Positions 47,674 through 59,570 are shown, counted from the first letter of the stretch. The stretch is DNA of 64,000 nt from Linanthus parryae (GCA_023055425.1 JALGPY010000013.1:14297735-14361734); one strand, 5' to 3'. The notes: generated by a model not told the origin, from the letters alone. Made by a program: numbers and translations.

Positions 47674-48370
47674 ATGGAGCGCAAGTTAGCTAGACTTCAA
47701 TTGAAGACAGAGCCTTCAACAATGAGGAAGAAGAAGGTAGCTGAAAAGAAGATTGAGGTCACCATATCTTATTCTAGTTCAGGTGGAAACAGAGCATGCA
47801 AAAGTCATCTCCTCCAGCCAAGAAGATCAAAATAGGAAAGCATGTGGATGCTTCAAGGGAAGAATTAGAAGAGGTTCCGCAGAGTCAAGCGAAGATGAAA
47901 GAAGTACCAGAAGCAGAGAAAAAGAAAGATGATCAGAAGGGTCAATCTGAGTCAAAGAAGAAGAAAGGGGGAGACAAGAATAAGAAAGTGGTGGAAAACA
48001 AAGAGGAAGATCATACTTCAAAGAAATCAGTTCTAGAAACTGAGTCAGAATCTAGCATGAGATCAGGAAGAAATGATCATGAGAGAAATTCTTCAGTAAA
48101 TAAGAAAAGGAATATTGTGAAGAAAAACTGAAGCGAGGACATATTGCATTAGAAAGGTTACACTTTTAGTTTAATAGAGTGATCAAAACCTTAAGTCCAA
48201 TTGTTGTTGAGGTTGAAACAGAGACTGCATAAGAAGAAGATAAAGAGCAAGAGGAATCAGATGGAGATAAAACACCTGAAGATGAGCCAGATCAAGCTGG
48301 TGATGACAAGGGCAAAGGAAAAAGAAAGTTTTCAGAAGAAAAGAAGACTGCTTAGAAGGATAGTGATGTG
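47674..48370 (+). pseudogene. third ORF after pol, remnant (SIRE envelope-like position)
   Basis: ATG 47674 opens MERKLARLQLKTEP, and the frame shifts near 47795 into a Lys/Glu-rich stretch (KKIKIGKHVDASREELEE, ESKKKKGGDKNKKVVENK) to 48131. Further Lys/Asp-rich pieces follow. Position and basic N-terminus match the third gene of the outer element (57806-59570), but the central helical domain of that gene is missing here. No signal peptide or membrane segment is visible. Confidence 0.6.
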
Positions 48371-48808
48371 TGAAGTCAAAGCCTTGAACCCTTCCGTCTC
48401 TTCTTTCTATCTAGTTATTTTCTTATTTTTTCTTTCAAAGCCTTGTAGTTCAGTAAAATGTTTAGTTTTGTTTTTCAAAAACTCTGAGTATGGTCCTACA
48501 TTCCTTAAAATCTGTTTGATATAAGTCAAAAAGGGGTAGAAGGACATATGTGTAATAATTCTGTAGGATTATTTTTGCTATTCTGGTTTTTGTAGGATTA
48601 TTTTGTGTGATCTATGACAGTTTATGTGTTTAGGATATATGTGTAATAATTCTTTAGGATTATTTTTGGTATTCAGGTTTTTGTAGTATTATTTTGTGTG
48701 ATCTATGACAGTCTATATATTATTATACTTGAAGTTTAATGTTGTTATTGAGTTGCAGGGTGCTGAGTAATTAAGGATATTTGTTTTGTCTTTCCTCAAG
48801 TGAGGGAT
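48371..48808 (+). other. 3' untranslated region with 91-bp tandem duplication
   Basis: ATATGTGTAATAATTCT(G/T)TAGG starts copies at 48546 and 48637, and both share TTTTGTGTGATCTATGACAGT. A purine run AAAAAGGGGTAGAAGG (48529-48544) lies just before, and a second purine stretch CAAGTGAGGGAT ends at 48808 next to the 3' LTR. Confidence 0.7.
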
Positions 48809-49775
48809 TGATAATTCAATTTCTCTGCCTTGATATCAAGTATGAACTGTGGATGTTTATTGAAGATGATGAAAGACAATGGTAACATATGATCAAGGCT
48901 CCAAGGCCTTGAAGGTTTATGTTTGCTCTTGAATTGGTTAAGTATGCTTTAACAATCTTGTGTATGCATGTGTAGCATTGGATCAGTTGTTGATTTAAGT
49001 GCGTCTTACAAATATTCTTGAACTATATTTATGTGTTTCTAACACTCACAGGGTTCACATCTTGATTGAATCAAGGATTGGAAAGTTCTAAGCTTAAAAC
49101 TGTGAAAAATGTCACAGAGCTCCAAGGCCTTGAGTTTTTCCTTGAGTTGCTAAAAGTTTCATAGCTTAACTAATTCTTTTCTTGCATGTGGCTATCTGTG
49201 GGATTGTGATTGGTTAATTAATTGATATAAGTCTCAATCCTAATGTTGTCATGTATCTATTACATATCGGTGACCTGGTATTAATCTAGTTATCAATATT
49301 GTTGGCCTAGTTTCTTGCAGAATTGTCCCAAACAGTCAGTTCTATGTTGTCTTATTTTCTGGATTCTTGTTGACTTTGAAATCAAGTTTGTTGCAGGGTT
49401 TTTTGTCGTTCAAAACTCCTCACAACCAACTCTAATGGCTATCCATTCATAGCTGTTGAAAGAAGCATGTTTGGGGGAGGATTTTTAGGAGAGGCAGTTC
49501 CTAAAATCTCTCATTCAGTTACTGCAGCTGTATATAAGCTTTAGTTTGAATTTCAAATAAGAGATGAGACTGGGAGAGGAGTGATCATTGAAAAAGAAGA
49601 GTGTTTACTGCATGGAGATCATACAATCAACTCTTCAATAAAACCAAGTTCTTAACAATGCTGAACAAAAAGATCAATCATCCAGAAAGTTGAAGAACAC
49701 ATCCAAGCTTCACTGCTTATTTCTTTTATGTGTTCTTCAATACTAGTATTTAATTTGTGTTATCAGTTTGAATTC
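48809..49775 (+). repeat. 3' LTR of middle SIRE-type element, first part
   Basis: Starts TGATAATTCAATTTCTC. It is interrupted after GTTTGAATTC by the nested element and continues at 57095. Confidence 0.9.
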
Positions 49776-51559
49776 TGACACGCTCCAACTGCAAGTGTAC
49801 AGCTGTCGGTGTAGTAATAAATTCCGGAAAACCTGGTTGTCGAACCCAAGAGACTTCTTGTAAATTAATTAGAATTTCTTAACCTTTTGTGGGCACAGCG
49901 CGTTGTTTGTTTTTCTAATGCTACTAAAATGAAAAGAACAAATATCTCAATTAACTATGAGTTTCTTCACAATTAACGAAGACAAGAATTGTAGGACTTT
50001 TCTTATAAGAGATACGAGTGCTGGGAATTCTTCTCGTGGATCACTAGGGATGCTACGAATGTTGTCTTGATCTTTGGAACGCAAATACGCTACTCTTATC
50101 AATCGAGCATTCTACAAATTACCGATTTACACCGAGTTACCAAGCCTAATCCAATTATAAGCATGCATTATTGGACTTTAATCTACTCTTTGATCCTAAT
50201 TAACACTACCCAGTTACTAGATAATGATACGACTAGGTGGTTATCTTGATTTACCGACTAGATCTCATGGAGTTACCACACAAGTTCTAGTTTATTTTGC
50301 TCTTACGTTAGCTACTCGCAAGAACAGTGAAATAATCAAACACAAGATAATCATAATAAGAGGAGAACGAATAACTTTAATCCAAAGAACGAATCAAAGC
50401 ATCAAAACATTCATTCAAGCAAACCCTAGTTTTCCAACAAATAATTCCCAGCAAATAAGGGTTTAGTTACTCAAAAACATGATCAAGATACAAAGTTTCA
50501 TGAACATAACCAAAACCTAGAGAGAGGGAAGATAAAACATCAAACAAAGCGTCTCCCAAGCTTCCCGTCCTTCAATCATGCGTCTCTCCTCTGAAAATAT
50601 GACCTAATATGTCTAAAATACGTTCCCTAAGAGTCCCGCGTCAATTAGGAAAGTTTTAAGCACCGTTTCCTAAATTTTGGCCGCCTCTGCACAGTGTCTT
50701 CGTACGAAGACTTTTCTCTTCTTAGGAAGAGTCTTCATGCGAAGACATTTTCTCTTCGTAGGAAGGTCTTCGTAGGAAGATCTTCCCAGATAGATACTGC
50801 AAGCCGTTTTAGGAAGACATTTTCAGCAACTCAAAATTTGGCTAAGTATAATATCTTCGTATGGACACAAATCTCTTCGTACGAAGAGAAGTCTGGGTCA
50901 CCCAAAAACATCATTTTTCGACTAATTTCCGATTCCTTGCTCGCGCATTTGCTTCCTTAAGTATCTCCTCGACCTCGAGACTCCTTTTATGCTATAAAAC
51001 ATTCCCAAATTCCGGGGAACCCTTCATTCATCAATTTAGCTCCTCGAAAGGCGTGTTTGGCATTTCCGGATGCTTTTGGCCGCGTTTTATCTCCTCGAGC
51101 ATCCTTTTTGACATAACTTTTCGTCGAACTCCGATAAATGTGATTTTTGCACCGTTGAAATCCTTTTGCGATGTAGACTTCATCCATGTAGAGAAATTAC
51201 CGTTTCTAGATCATTTTCTCGTTTTTCTCAATTACTGCCCAATATTTGGCGAAAACATCCAAACGCACCAAATTCGTCTTTTCTTCTATTCCGAAGCTCG
51301 TTTCTTCTCTCCACTTGATTCCCGCATGCGTAATTCATGTCAAACAACAACACGAACACTATCGCGAAGATCAAATGTGATAAATTATCAAAATCATACT
51401 CAAAACCATTAAGAAACGCCCGGATTGTGTATTAAAGCTCAAAAACATCCAAAGTGCATTTTCTTCTCAAATTAGCCCGAAATCCATCGCTTTGCACCGA
51501 AACTCACACAAATAACAATGTGAAACATACGTAGGATAACTCTTATTTAGGAGTTATCA
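49776..51559 (-). repeat. 3' LTR of the nested element
   Basis: On the minus strand it runs from TGATAACTCCTAAATAAGAG to GGAGCGTGTCA. It is very similar to 55238-57094. GTGGGAATATT (51570-51560) just before it on the minus strand is a short polypurine tract. It contains two perfect TTCGTACGAA palindromes. Confidence 0.9.
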
Positions 51560-54188
51560 AATATTCCCACACTTTCCATTTGCGCGTCCCGAGCAAAGTC
51601 TCATCTACTGCATTTATTTGTATATTAGCCGACCAGACAGAAACGACTCTAACATGACTTAAGACACTACTAATGCAGCAAGATGATGCAAATGCAATTC
51701 TAGACTCGATCTTATACACATAAAAACTTTCAAATTCTTTCTTTTTGTGAGATCAGGCAATTTCAATACACATAGACTAGGTGCTCATGGAGTGATGAAA
51801 AAGTTAGACAAGAGGCGTGAATCGCAACTAAACTCGACAAAAAGTAATTCCCCATAATTATTATAGAAAGCTTAACTTTAATATAAAGAACAACCTGCCT
51901 CTTCATGTGTGCTGATAAAAATAAGAGGCTAACCAAGGCTAAACCACATTCATAGTCCGAGCTCCTATTCCGCTACAAGTCTAAATATGATGAGGCTTAA
52001 GGACAAAAGATATAATTTGTATGACAAAAGAAATCCTAAAGTGTCACATAAAGTCACCAAACCCCATATCTCACACACCCTCACCATGATGATAGGAATC
52101 CACAACCCGAATCTCACCGACTCCGGCCCTCAATTCCCTCAAACCCCGGTACCATATCAATCCCGTGGCCATCAAAGAAAATAATGCGCAAAACTCAAGT
52201 CTTTATCTTCAATCCGGAACTAATAACTTTCACCAGTCGATTTTCAATAAGAACAAATTTATTTCTTTCTCTCTCTTTTTTCTCTCTTTTTTTTTCTTTC
52301 ATTTTTCTTTTTGTTTGTCTTTTTTTTTTTCTTTCTCTCAATCAAATATCAATACAATCAAATAAATATGAGTGGTCCTCCTTCAAGAATCAAACAATGC
52401 CAACACAACCGCAAACTTTGTAAAAGCATGTATGGGGGTGGAGTCATCATATCCACAATCTCTATGTCCATAGTCAAATGTCGACACCCCCACACTAGAA
52501 TGTAGTCAGGTCCCCCTCTCAAGTAGTCAAATAAGGTATGTCACGTGCCTAATCCAACCGAACCTCCTACACCAAGATGATAAAAATCCGGTACCTAGCA
52601 CATGCCACCAATTAAGTACAATCAACCCCATTTTTGTGTCGATTAGACGTCACATACTTTGGCTCTCCACTACTGTGTCCACGATGTAATGACATGGAAC
52701 ACCGCCACACCTTAGTGTGCAAGCCAACTCACTCACCCTCGCATCCCCTCGTAGATATCCAATGAAGCGTATGCGATTTGCGGAACTCACAAAAATATGT
52801 AATGAAGCACTCCCTCAACTAACCCCCTCAACTACTACTCCCTTGTGACGCTCTAGGAAGGTAATTCTAAACGATATATGATGAAGGCCAAGAATCGTCT
52901 CCCTAGGTCATAGAGGCTAACAATGAATCCGAGGATCAATTAGGATTTACTAGTGGTCCTACAAGGTAAGATCTAAAAGCAGTGAGTGCTCTAATACACA
53001 TCCTCGCACAGCTGTTCTGTGTGCCACTACGAGGCGGGCTGGCGACTACCTAAGACGGACAACATGAACGTTCGGCTTGTTTAGCAAACACCAAGCTCAA
53101 CTATTTTAAGAGGAAAACAGCACACACTTTAGCTTTTCAAATTTAATTTTAGTTTAAAACTAGGTGCATTCCCGTAATGAGTTTCTCTCTATACTTATTA
53201 GAGGGAACTAAAAGTTTTACTCTCGGTCAAAATTCACGCCCTATGCCTAAAGTCTTCACATATCACTAAATCAACCAAGTCTATGCTTATCTCAATTGCC
53301 TTTTCTCAAAATTTTCAATTTTTAATTTTTTATGGATTTTTTTTCTCATTATTTTTTTGTATTTTTTATAATATCCTAACTCTATATGCAAGGCTTAGAC
53401 TCGAAAAAAATTAGACGCTACACAACTCAACTTTTTGGTGGGTAGACTCAATTATTTAAAAGTGCATACAGTACACTACACAATACGACAATATAATTAA
53501 AAACATGACATAAACCACAATACTGACTCACAATACAACCTAAACATTCCTACATGTAACTGGCTATGCAAGACAAATATCAGTTAGTAAACAGTTAAAC
53601 CACTCCCACACTGAATGCTTCGTTGTCCTCAACGAATTTACTGATTATGAAAGAAGACTCAGCAATCAGTGTGTAGGACCAGTAGATGAGATGGAGCATG
53701 ACATATACATTAAAAGTGACACAAAATCCAGCAAAAGAAAAATATACTCACAACCACCTCAAGGTGGGGACGAAATCGCGCCAAGCAGTCCCCAAGCACA
53801 GCAGTGGCGCCACCATGCCCCTCTAAAGTCAGTGTGTTCTCAGACACCGGGGTCGACTGCCTCCTCTGCTAAAATCCATGTCTGAAGAATGCCCAACTCG
53901 CTAATGCAAGCCCCTGTGAAGGTCATGTGTGCCATGGCACACCGGGGTAGTTTCTCCCATATCCTGCTCAAATATGTCACTAGGAAACATCATGAGTCCC
54001 TCTCTCTCTCATCTCTCCAACTAACATAATAAAATAACTGAATTTAAAAACGAACTCCCTAATCGAATGCAAATAAGTAGGTTGGGTTGCCTCCCAACAA
54101 GTGCCTTGTAATTTAAGGTCGACGACCCGACCCAGTTACCTCAGATATAAGACTTTTCTCTCCACTTTTTCTTCATCCACCATCGCTT
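51560..54188 (-). other. non-coding interior of the nested element
   Basis: No gene supported on either strand. It contains a TC-rich tract (52258-52345), AT-rich low-complexity DNA (53300-53400) and the sequence GGTTGGGTTGCCTCCCAACA (54081-54100), which can fold on itself. Short open frames here lack any protein-like composition. Confidence 0.6.
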
Positions 54189-55094
54189 TTACCTTTGTCT
54201 CTTCTCAAGTAAGCATTCACGAGATGCATATGGTGCAAAGAAATATAAGTTGTTAGCCGCCACATGCCTCACTCTACCTTTCTTCTTCTTCTTCTTCTTC
54301 TTCTTTTTCTTCCAATTCTGCAAAATTACAGTCGTCGAGGATTGGCCATTTGAATATAGCATCTCAAGTGGAACGGATTCAACAATAAGTTCTGACTTTC
54401 CTGCTTCCTTCCCTAGCTCTTGTCTCGGAATCACGGGTGGCAAGTCATGTGTTGCGTAAAATTGGGGTCTTTTCTCTTCCTCGTGCGATTCGCCCAATTT
54501 TATGATATCCAAGAGATATGGACTAGGCGGAGGAACATCTTGATACATGTCCTTGCAAACATCTCCATGCAGTAATTCCTTAGCTTCACGACTTTCTTCC
54601 TCAAAGAAAATATCTTCAGTGGGCCATAAGCTTGCGATGTCCACACTCTCCCATTCATGCCATGGATCCGGAAATATGCGAGGCACAAGTTGTATAGGCT
54701 TCACAATATCATCCCAATCTGAGTCCGAATCATATTCTAAAGCGACATGAGGATCTATTACTTCATGATGGACAGTATTATAGACATAGACCTCTAGGGG
54801 TTCATCGTCTTCCTCTTCGCACTCCTCAACTAAGTCAGGAATGATGTTGCTTGGCCCATTGTCATTGTCTGCATATGCACGAAAGAGTTCTGAGAGTTGT
54901 TGTCCATGACGCATGACAGTTTCCTCCATCCTATCCAGCCCTTCCTCCATTCTGTCCCTTTTTACTAGCATGAGCTTCAATATTTCTTTCATATGCTCAT
55001 ATTCTTGATTGCAAGGAGGAGGAGTGTAAAAATCTCCATAGGAGTGGTACGGTGAATAGCTTGAATATTGCCCATGATAATTTTGCCCCCACAT
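54189..55094 (-). CDS. ORF of the nested element, coiled-coil acidic protein of unknown function
   Basis: An intact 301-codon frame starts at ATG 55094 (MWGQNYHGQYSSYSPYHSYG), about 120 bases after the primer site and thus in gag position. The N-terminus is Tyr/Ser-rich. Residues around 30-75 form heptads likely to coil (EHMKEILKLMLVKRDRMEEG, then DRMEETVMRHGQQLSELF). The middle is acidic (EECEEEDDEPLEVYVYN). Near the end an AAG microsatellite (54281-54315) encodes a run of 11 lysines. I see no capsid, zinc knuckle, protease or polymerase motif. It could be a highly diverged gag or an element-specific protein. The frame is open while all surrounding element genes are broken, consistent with a young insertion. 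Confidence 0.55.
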   Translation of the reverse strand: MWGQNYHGQYSSYSPYHSYGDFYTPPPCNQEYEHMKEILKLMLVKRDRMEEGLDRMEETVMRHGQQLSELFRAYADNDNGPSNIIPDLVEECEEEDDEPLEVYVYNTVHHEVIDPHVALEYDSDSDWDDIVKPIQLVPRIFPDPWHEWESVDIASLWPTEDIFFEEESREAKELLHGDVCKDMYQDVPPPSPYLLDIIKLGESHEEEKRPQFYATHDLPPVIPRQELGKEAGKSELIVESVPLEMLYSNGQSSTTVILQNWKKKKKKKKKKKGRVRHVAANNLYFFAPYASRECLLEKRQR

Positions 55095-55213
55095 GATCAC
55101 CAAGTTATCTGTAAAATAATTTTCTATGTAGCCGGTGAGATTAACAAATAAATAAATAAAGACAGAAAGAAAAAAATCCCTAAAATTAATAATCCTAATC
55201 AATTCAACCGAAG

Positions 55214-55231
55214 TCCCCGGCAACGGCGCCA
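55214..55231 (-). other. primer binding site, tRNA-Asp type
   Basis: On the minus strand TGGCGCCGTTGCCGGGGA starts six bases after the 5' LTR end. This primer site is shared with Athila/Tat-type gypsy elements and with the element at 15758. Confidence 0.9.
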
Positions 55232-55237
55232 AAAACT

Positions 55238-57094
55238 TGACACGCTCCAACTGCAAGTGTACAGCTGTCGGTGTAGTAATAAATTCCGAAAAACTGGGTT
55301 GTCGAACCCAAGAGACTTCTTGTAAATTAATTAGAATTTCTTAACCTTTTGTGGGCACAACGCGTTGTTTGTTTGTCTAATGCTACTAAAATGAAAAGAA
55401 CAAATATCTCAATTAACTATGAGTTTCTTCAAAATTAACGAAGACAAGAATTGTAGGACTTTTCTTATAAGAGATACGAGTGCTGGAAATTCTTCTTGTG
55501 GATCGCTAGGGATGCTACGAATGTTGTCTTGATCTTTGGAACGCAAATACGCTACTCTTATCAATCGAGCATTCTACAAATTACCGAGTTACCAAGCAAT
55601 TTGCCTACACTTATGATCAATTTAGACCGAGTTACCAAGCCTAATTCAATTATAAGCATGCATTATTGGACTTTAATCTACTCTTTGATCCTAATTAACA
55701 CTACCCAGTTGCGAGATAATGATACGACTAGGTGGTTATCTTGATTTACCGACTAGGTCTCATGGAGTTACCACACAAGTTCTAATTTAGTTTTCTCCTA
55801 CGTTAGCTACTCGCAAGAACAGTGAAATAATCAAACACAAGATAATCATAATAAGAGAAGAACGTATAACTTTAATCCAAAGAACGAATCAAAGCTTCAA
55901 AACAATCATTCAAGCAAACCCTAGTTTTCTAACAAGTAATTCCCAGCAAATAAGGGTTTAGCTACTCAAAAAACATGATCAAGATACAGAGTTTCATGAA
56001 CATAACCAAAACCTGGAGAGAGGGAAGAGAAAAGATCAAACAAAGCGTCTCCCAAGCTTCCTGTCCTTCAATCATGCGTCTCTCTTCTGAAAATATGACC
56101 TAATATGTCTAAAATACGTTCCCTAAGAGTTCCGGGTCAATTAGGAAAGTTTTAAGCATCGTTTCCTTAATTTTGGCCGCCTCTGTACAGTGTCTTCGTA
56201 CGAAGACTTTTCTCTTCGTAGGAAGAGTCTTCCTGCGAAGACATTTTCTCTTCGTAGGAAGGTCTTCGTAGGAAGAGTCTTCGTACGAAGACTTTTTCCC
56301 TTCGTAGGAAGATCTTCCCAGATAGATACTGCAAGCTTTTTTAGGAAGACATTTTCAGCAACTCAAAATTTGGCTAAGTATAATCTCTTCGTACGAAGAC
56401 AAATCTCTTCGTACGAAGAGAAGTCTGGGTCACCCAAAAACATCATTTTTCGACTAAATTCAGATTCCTTGCTCGCGCATTTTCTTCCTTAAGTATCTCC
56501 TCGACCTCGAGACTCTTTTTATTCTATAAAACATTCCCAAATTCCGGGTAACCCTTCATTCATCAATTTAGCTCCTCGAAAGGCTTGTTTGGCATTTCCG
56601 GATGCTTTTGGCCGCGTTTTATCTCCTCGAGCATCCTTTTTTACATAACTTTTTCGTCCGGACTCCGATAAATGTGATTTTTGCATTGTTGAAATCCTTT
56701 TGCGATGTAGACTTCATCCATGTAGAGAAATTACCGTTTCCGGATCATTTTCTCGTTTTTCTCAATTATTGCCCAATATTTGGCAAAAACATCCAAACAC
56801 ACCAAATTCGTCTTTTCTTCTATTCCGAAGCTCGTTTCTTCTCTCCACTTGATTCCCGCATGCACAATTCTTGGCAAACAACGACACGAACACTATCGCG
56901 AAGATAAAATGTGATAAATTATCAAAATCATACTCAAAACCATTAAGAAACGCCCGGATTGTGCATTAAAGCTCAAAAACATCCAAAAGTGCATTTTCTT
57001 CTCAAATTAGCCCAAAATCCATCACTTTGCACCGAAACTCACACAAATAACAATGTAAAACATACGTAGGATAACTCTTATTTAGGAGTTATCA
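55238..57094 (-). repeat. 5' LTR of the nested element
   Basis: 1857 bp, ends TGATAACTCC...GTGTCA on the minus strand. It is longer than its partner by an extra ACCGAGTTACC-containing block near 55582-55628 and by an extra palindrome unit at 56266-56300. It has four perfect TTCGTACGAA sites. Confidence 0.9.
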
Positions 57095-57520
57095 ATTTCT
57101 TAAACCACACAAACTTAGAATTTTGGTTGTTCAAGTGAACAACAAGAGGTTCTTATTGTTTCAACAGATTGTAGCTATTACTAGATAGGTTGGGAACCAC
57201 AAGCTGTATAGGTGTAAGGCAACTCCCTTAGGTTTGAGATCTATGGCTAAATCTGGCTGTTTAATAAGAATTATTTTCCAAATCCTTGAGGGATTAGATC
57301 CCCAGACAGAGACTAGGTGTAAGGCCTTGAAGCTTTCAATGGTTCTTAGAAAGTTTATGTATTTTATTAAAAGTCCTCTAAGGCCTTGAGATTCTTTCAG
57401 TGGCTTATCTCAATTCTTTAAAAGACTATGTTTTAGCAAAAGTTTCCATACTCTATTCAACACCCCACCCCCTTCTAGAGTATTTGATCCTGTATTTTAT
57501 ACTTACATTACAAACTTTCA
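57095..57520 (+). repeat. 3' LTR of middle SIRE-type element, second part
   Basis: Resumes with ATTTCTTAAACCACACAAAC (compare 41655-41690) and ends AAACTTTCA, followed by the right AAATA target copy at 57521. About 120 bp present in the 5' LTR (41895-42000) are absent here. Confidence 0.9.
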
Positions 57521-57525
57521 AAATA

Positions 57526-57805
57526 TGAACTGTAACACAAAATAGTAAAAATCCAACTTATTATGCAGCAAACTTCAGCAAAAGAAATCCTACTGATCTA
57601 AATCAGATCCATCTAAATATTACCAAAAATATAAAATAAACCCTAAGAATTTTCTCCCCCTTTTTGAATTTTATCAAAAAAGTAATGAGAGAATGTTCGA
57701 TCAGTTTTTGGAAAAGTTTTAATGCAAAAAGATTTAAAGAAGAATTTTTCAAGACTTTGAAAAGGAGTTTAAGGCCTTGAAAAAGAGAGAAAGAAGAGGC
57801 AAGAA
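57526..57805 (-). other. 3' untranslated region of outer SIRE-type element
   Basis: No gene. It lies between the third-gene stop and the insertion point of the middle element, and contains one TTAAGGCCTTGAAA palindrome variant at about 57768. Confidence 0.6.
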
Positions 57806-59570
57806 TTAGGGGGTTGGGTCTCCATATCCCTTTGGCTCTGATTCTTCTTCTCCACTGTCCTCTTTATCATCATCATCATCTTTGTGTTCTTCTTCTTGAG
57901 CAGCTTTATTAGCAGTATCACCAACCACTTCATCATCAAAAAGATTTGCCTCAGTCACTATCTCGAGAATGGGTTGCTCTGTTTCTTCTTCTTAAGATCT
58001 TTAATTAGCATCCCTGAGTCTGGAATTTAAGCATCATCTTGTTCCTGGTCGTCATCACCTTGTTCTTGATCTACGTGTTTCCCTTTGTCCACCACCCCTA
58101 CAGCTTCATCCTGGGTTGTATGGTCACTGAACAAATCCTCGGTTGAACCAGATTGATTGGATCCCTCTGCAACCAGAGATACTTCTTCCTCCACATGAAG
58201 CACATTTTTCTTTTGAAGATGGTTTCAACCATATACCTGACTTGCTTGAACTCAGTTCCAAACTCATGCTCATTTTCCTTCAATTCATCCATATCCTTCT
58301 CTCGAAAATCAAGTCTTTGGAATACCTTAGAAAGTTCTTGATATTGAGAGGGTAGGTTGGAAGGAGAGGTCAAGGCCTTGGGTTTAGGAAACTTCTTGGA
58401 TCGTAACTCTTCCTGAGACAGTTCAGAGTAAAGCTTCCATTTACCTTCACTAGTTTTCATAATCCCGATTCTCTCAAATGCCTTCTCATCAAGCAAACCA
58501 AAACCAGTAGTAACAGTCACTTCTCTGTCATTTGGGATCTCAAGGTATTGAGAGAAGGCAAAAAGCAGGTTGGCATAAGGCAGGGGGTGCTTTCTTTCTT
58601 TGGTCTTGCAGTAAAGCATGTGTTCCATCACAATTGAACGAAGATCAATCTCATTTCCATGCATGATCATATACATCAAGTACACCACCCTGTCACTAAT
58701 CAGTTCTTTGGAATTCTCCTTAGGTACTAGACACCTCATCAGAATGGTAAACAATACTTTAGCTTCAACAGCTAGCACATAGTGTGTTAACTGCTTGGAG
58801 GAGGTAGATACATTTGGTAGAAAGAATTATTCCCTAGACAGTTTCAAGGCTTCACTATTGTTTGGATAGTTGTCTTTGGTATACCTCTTGGGAAAACCAA
58901 AAACATTGGAAAATTTCGAGTGATCTAACTGCATGTCAACACCAGCCAATTTGGCTTGGATCACTAGGCTACAGTTCTAGTTTGCATCATGTTCAAATAG
59001 AAAAACCTAGTGAGTCTGGGATATGTAACTTCAGGAGGGTTTAGGATTTTTCCAATAGCACTTTTCTTCAACCTCTTTATGCATTCCAGAATCTCGATTT
59101 TCAGCATATTAGAACTCACAATGCAACAAAAAGCTACTGGTTCTGGAAGCAAAACCGCCTAACTATTTTCCACTAGCAAAATTAAAAATAAACCATTTGT
59201 TGTTAATGCTAGATTTCTTACCAGGGGACTGTTGCTTCTCTAAGAAGATTTGCAGTTCTTTTCCAGGGCCTTTCTCTAGTTCTTGCTCAAAGGCTTTCCC
59301 TTTTCCTTTGTCTTCTTTTGTTGGATTCTTCTTCTTCACCTTCTTAGGACTAGCAACCTGTTCTCGTGGTTGTTTTTCTGGAGCAGATTTATTAGTTTTT
59401 TTCTTCTTGCTAGAAGTTGGAGTATGATCCTTCTTCATCTTCTTCTTTGGAGGATAAGGAGCCTATTCTGCACTTGGGGTTCTGGAACTTGGATCATCAG
59501 TGAGTGTTTGAACCTCTTCCTCTACAGTCTTCCTCTTCTTGTCAATGACTTTCTTTGATCCTCCAGCCAT
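57806..59570 (-). pseudogene. third gene after pol in the outer SIRE-type element
   Basis: Begins at ATG 59570 (MAGGSKKVIDKKRKTVEEE). The N-terminal third is Lys-rich with nuclear-signal-like clusters (PTSSKKKKTNKSAP, VKKKNPTKEDKGKGKAF). The central part, frames 59152-58964 and 58778-58098, looks globular and helical: FTILMRCLVPKENSKEL, MIMHGNEIDLRSIVMEHML, HPLPYANLLFAFSQYLEIP. This resembles the putative plant transposon protein domain found in ORFs of SIRE-type elements. The tail is acidic (DDDDDKEDSGEEESEP) and stops at 57806. At least four stops or frameshifts interrupt about 588 codons. The position is that of the SIRE envelope-like gene, but no signal peptide or membrane helix is visible, so a membrane role is not supported. 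Confidence 0.65.

Larger units (their letters stand above)
49776..57094 (-). mobile_element. large non-autonomous gypsy-type LTR element (LARD) nested in an LTR
   Basis: 7319 bp with LTRs of 1784 and 1857 bp, a tRNA-Asp type primer site on the minus strand, and a 3.7-kb interior without gag, RT or integrase. It splits a SIRE-type 3' LTR. Flanking pentamers are AATTC (49771-49775) and ATTTC (57095-57099), a target duplication with one change. One ORF (54189-55094) is the only coding sequence. Confidence 0.9.
40699..57520 (+). mobile_element. SIRE-type Ty1/copia element (middle), carrying a nested element
   Basis: The plus-strand element has 5' LTR 40699-42198, primer site, gag, protease, integrase, RT, RNase H and a third-gene remnant. 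Its 3' LTR is split into 48809-49775 and 57100-57520 by the element at 49776-57094. A perfect 5-bp duplication AAATA flanks it. Own length is about 9.5 kb without the nested insert. Scattered stops and frameshifts make it inactive. Confidence 0.95.

Noticed and set aside
50694..51412. Open frames in the nested element's LTR (also at 56190-56907)
   Set aside because: They occur in both LTR copies, cross the palindrome array and lie on the strand opposite to the element. No coding evidence.
54250..54459. Plus-strand Phe-rich frame
   Set aside because: The Phe run is the antisense of the AAG microsatellite in the minus-strand ORF.
57806..59570. True retroviral-type envelope gene
   Set aside because: No signal peptide, no membrane helix and a nuclear-type charged composition; only the position matches.
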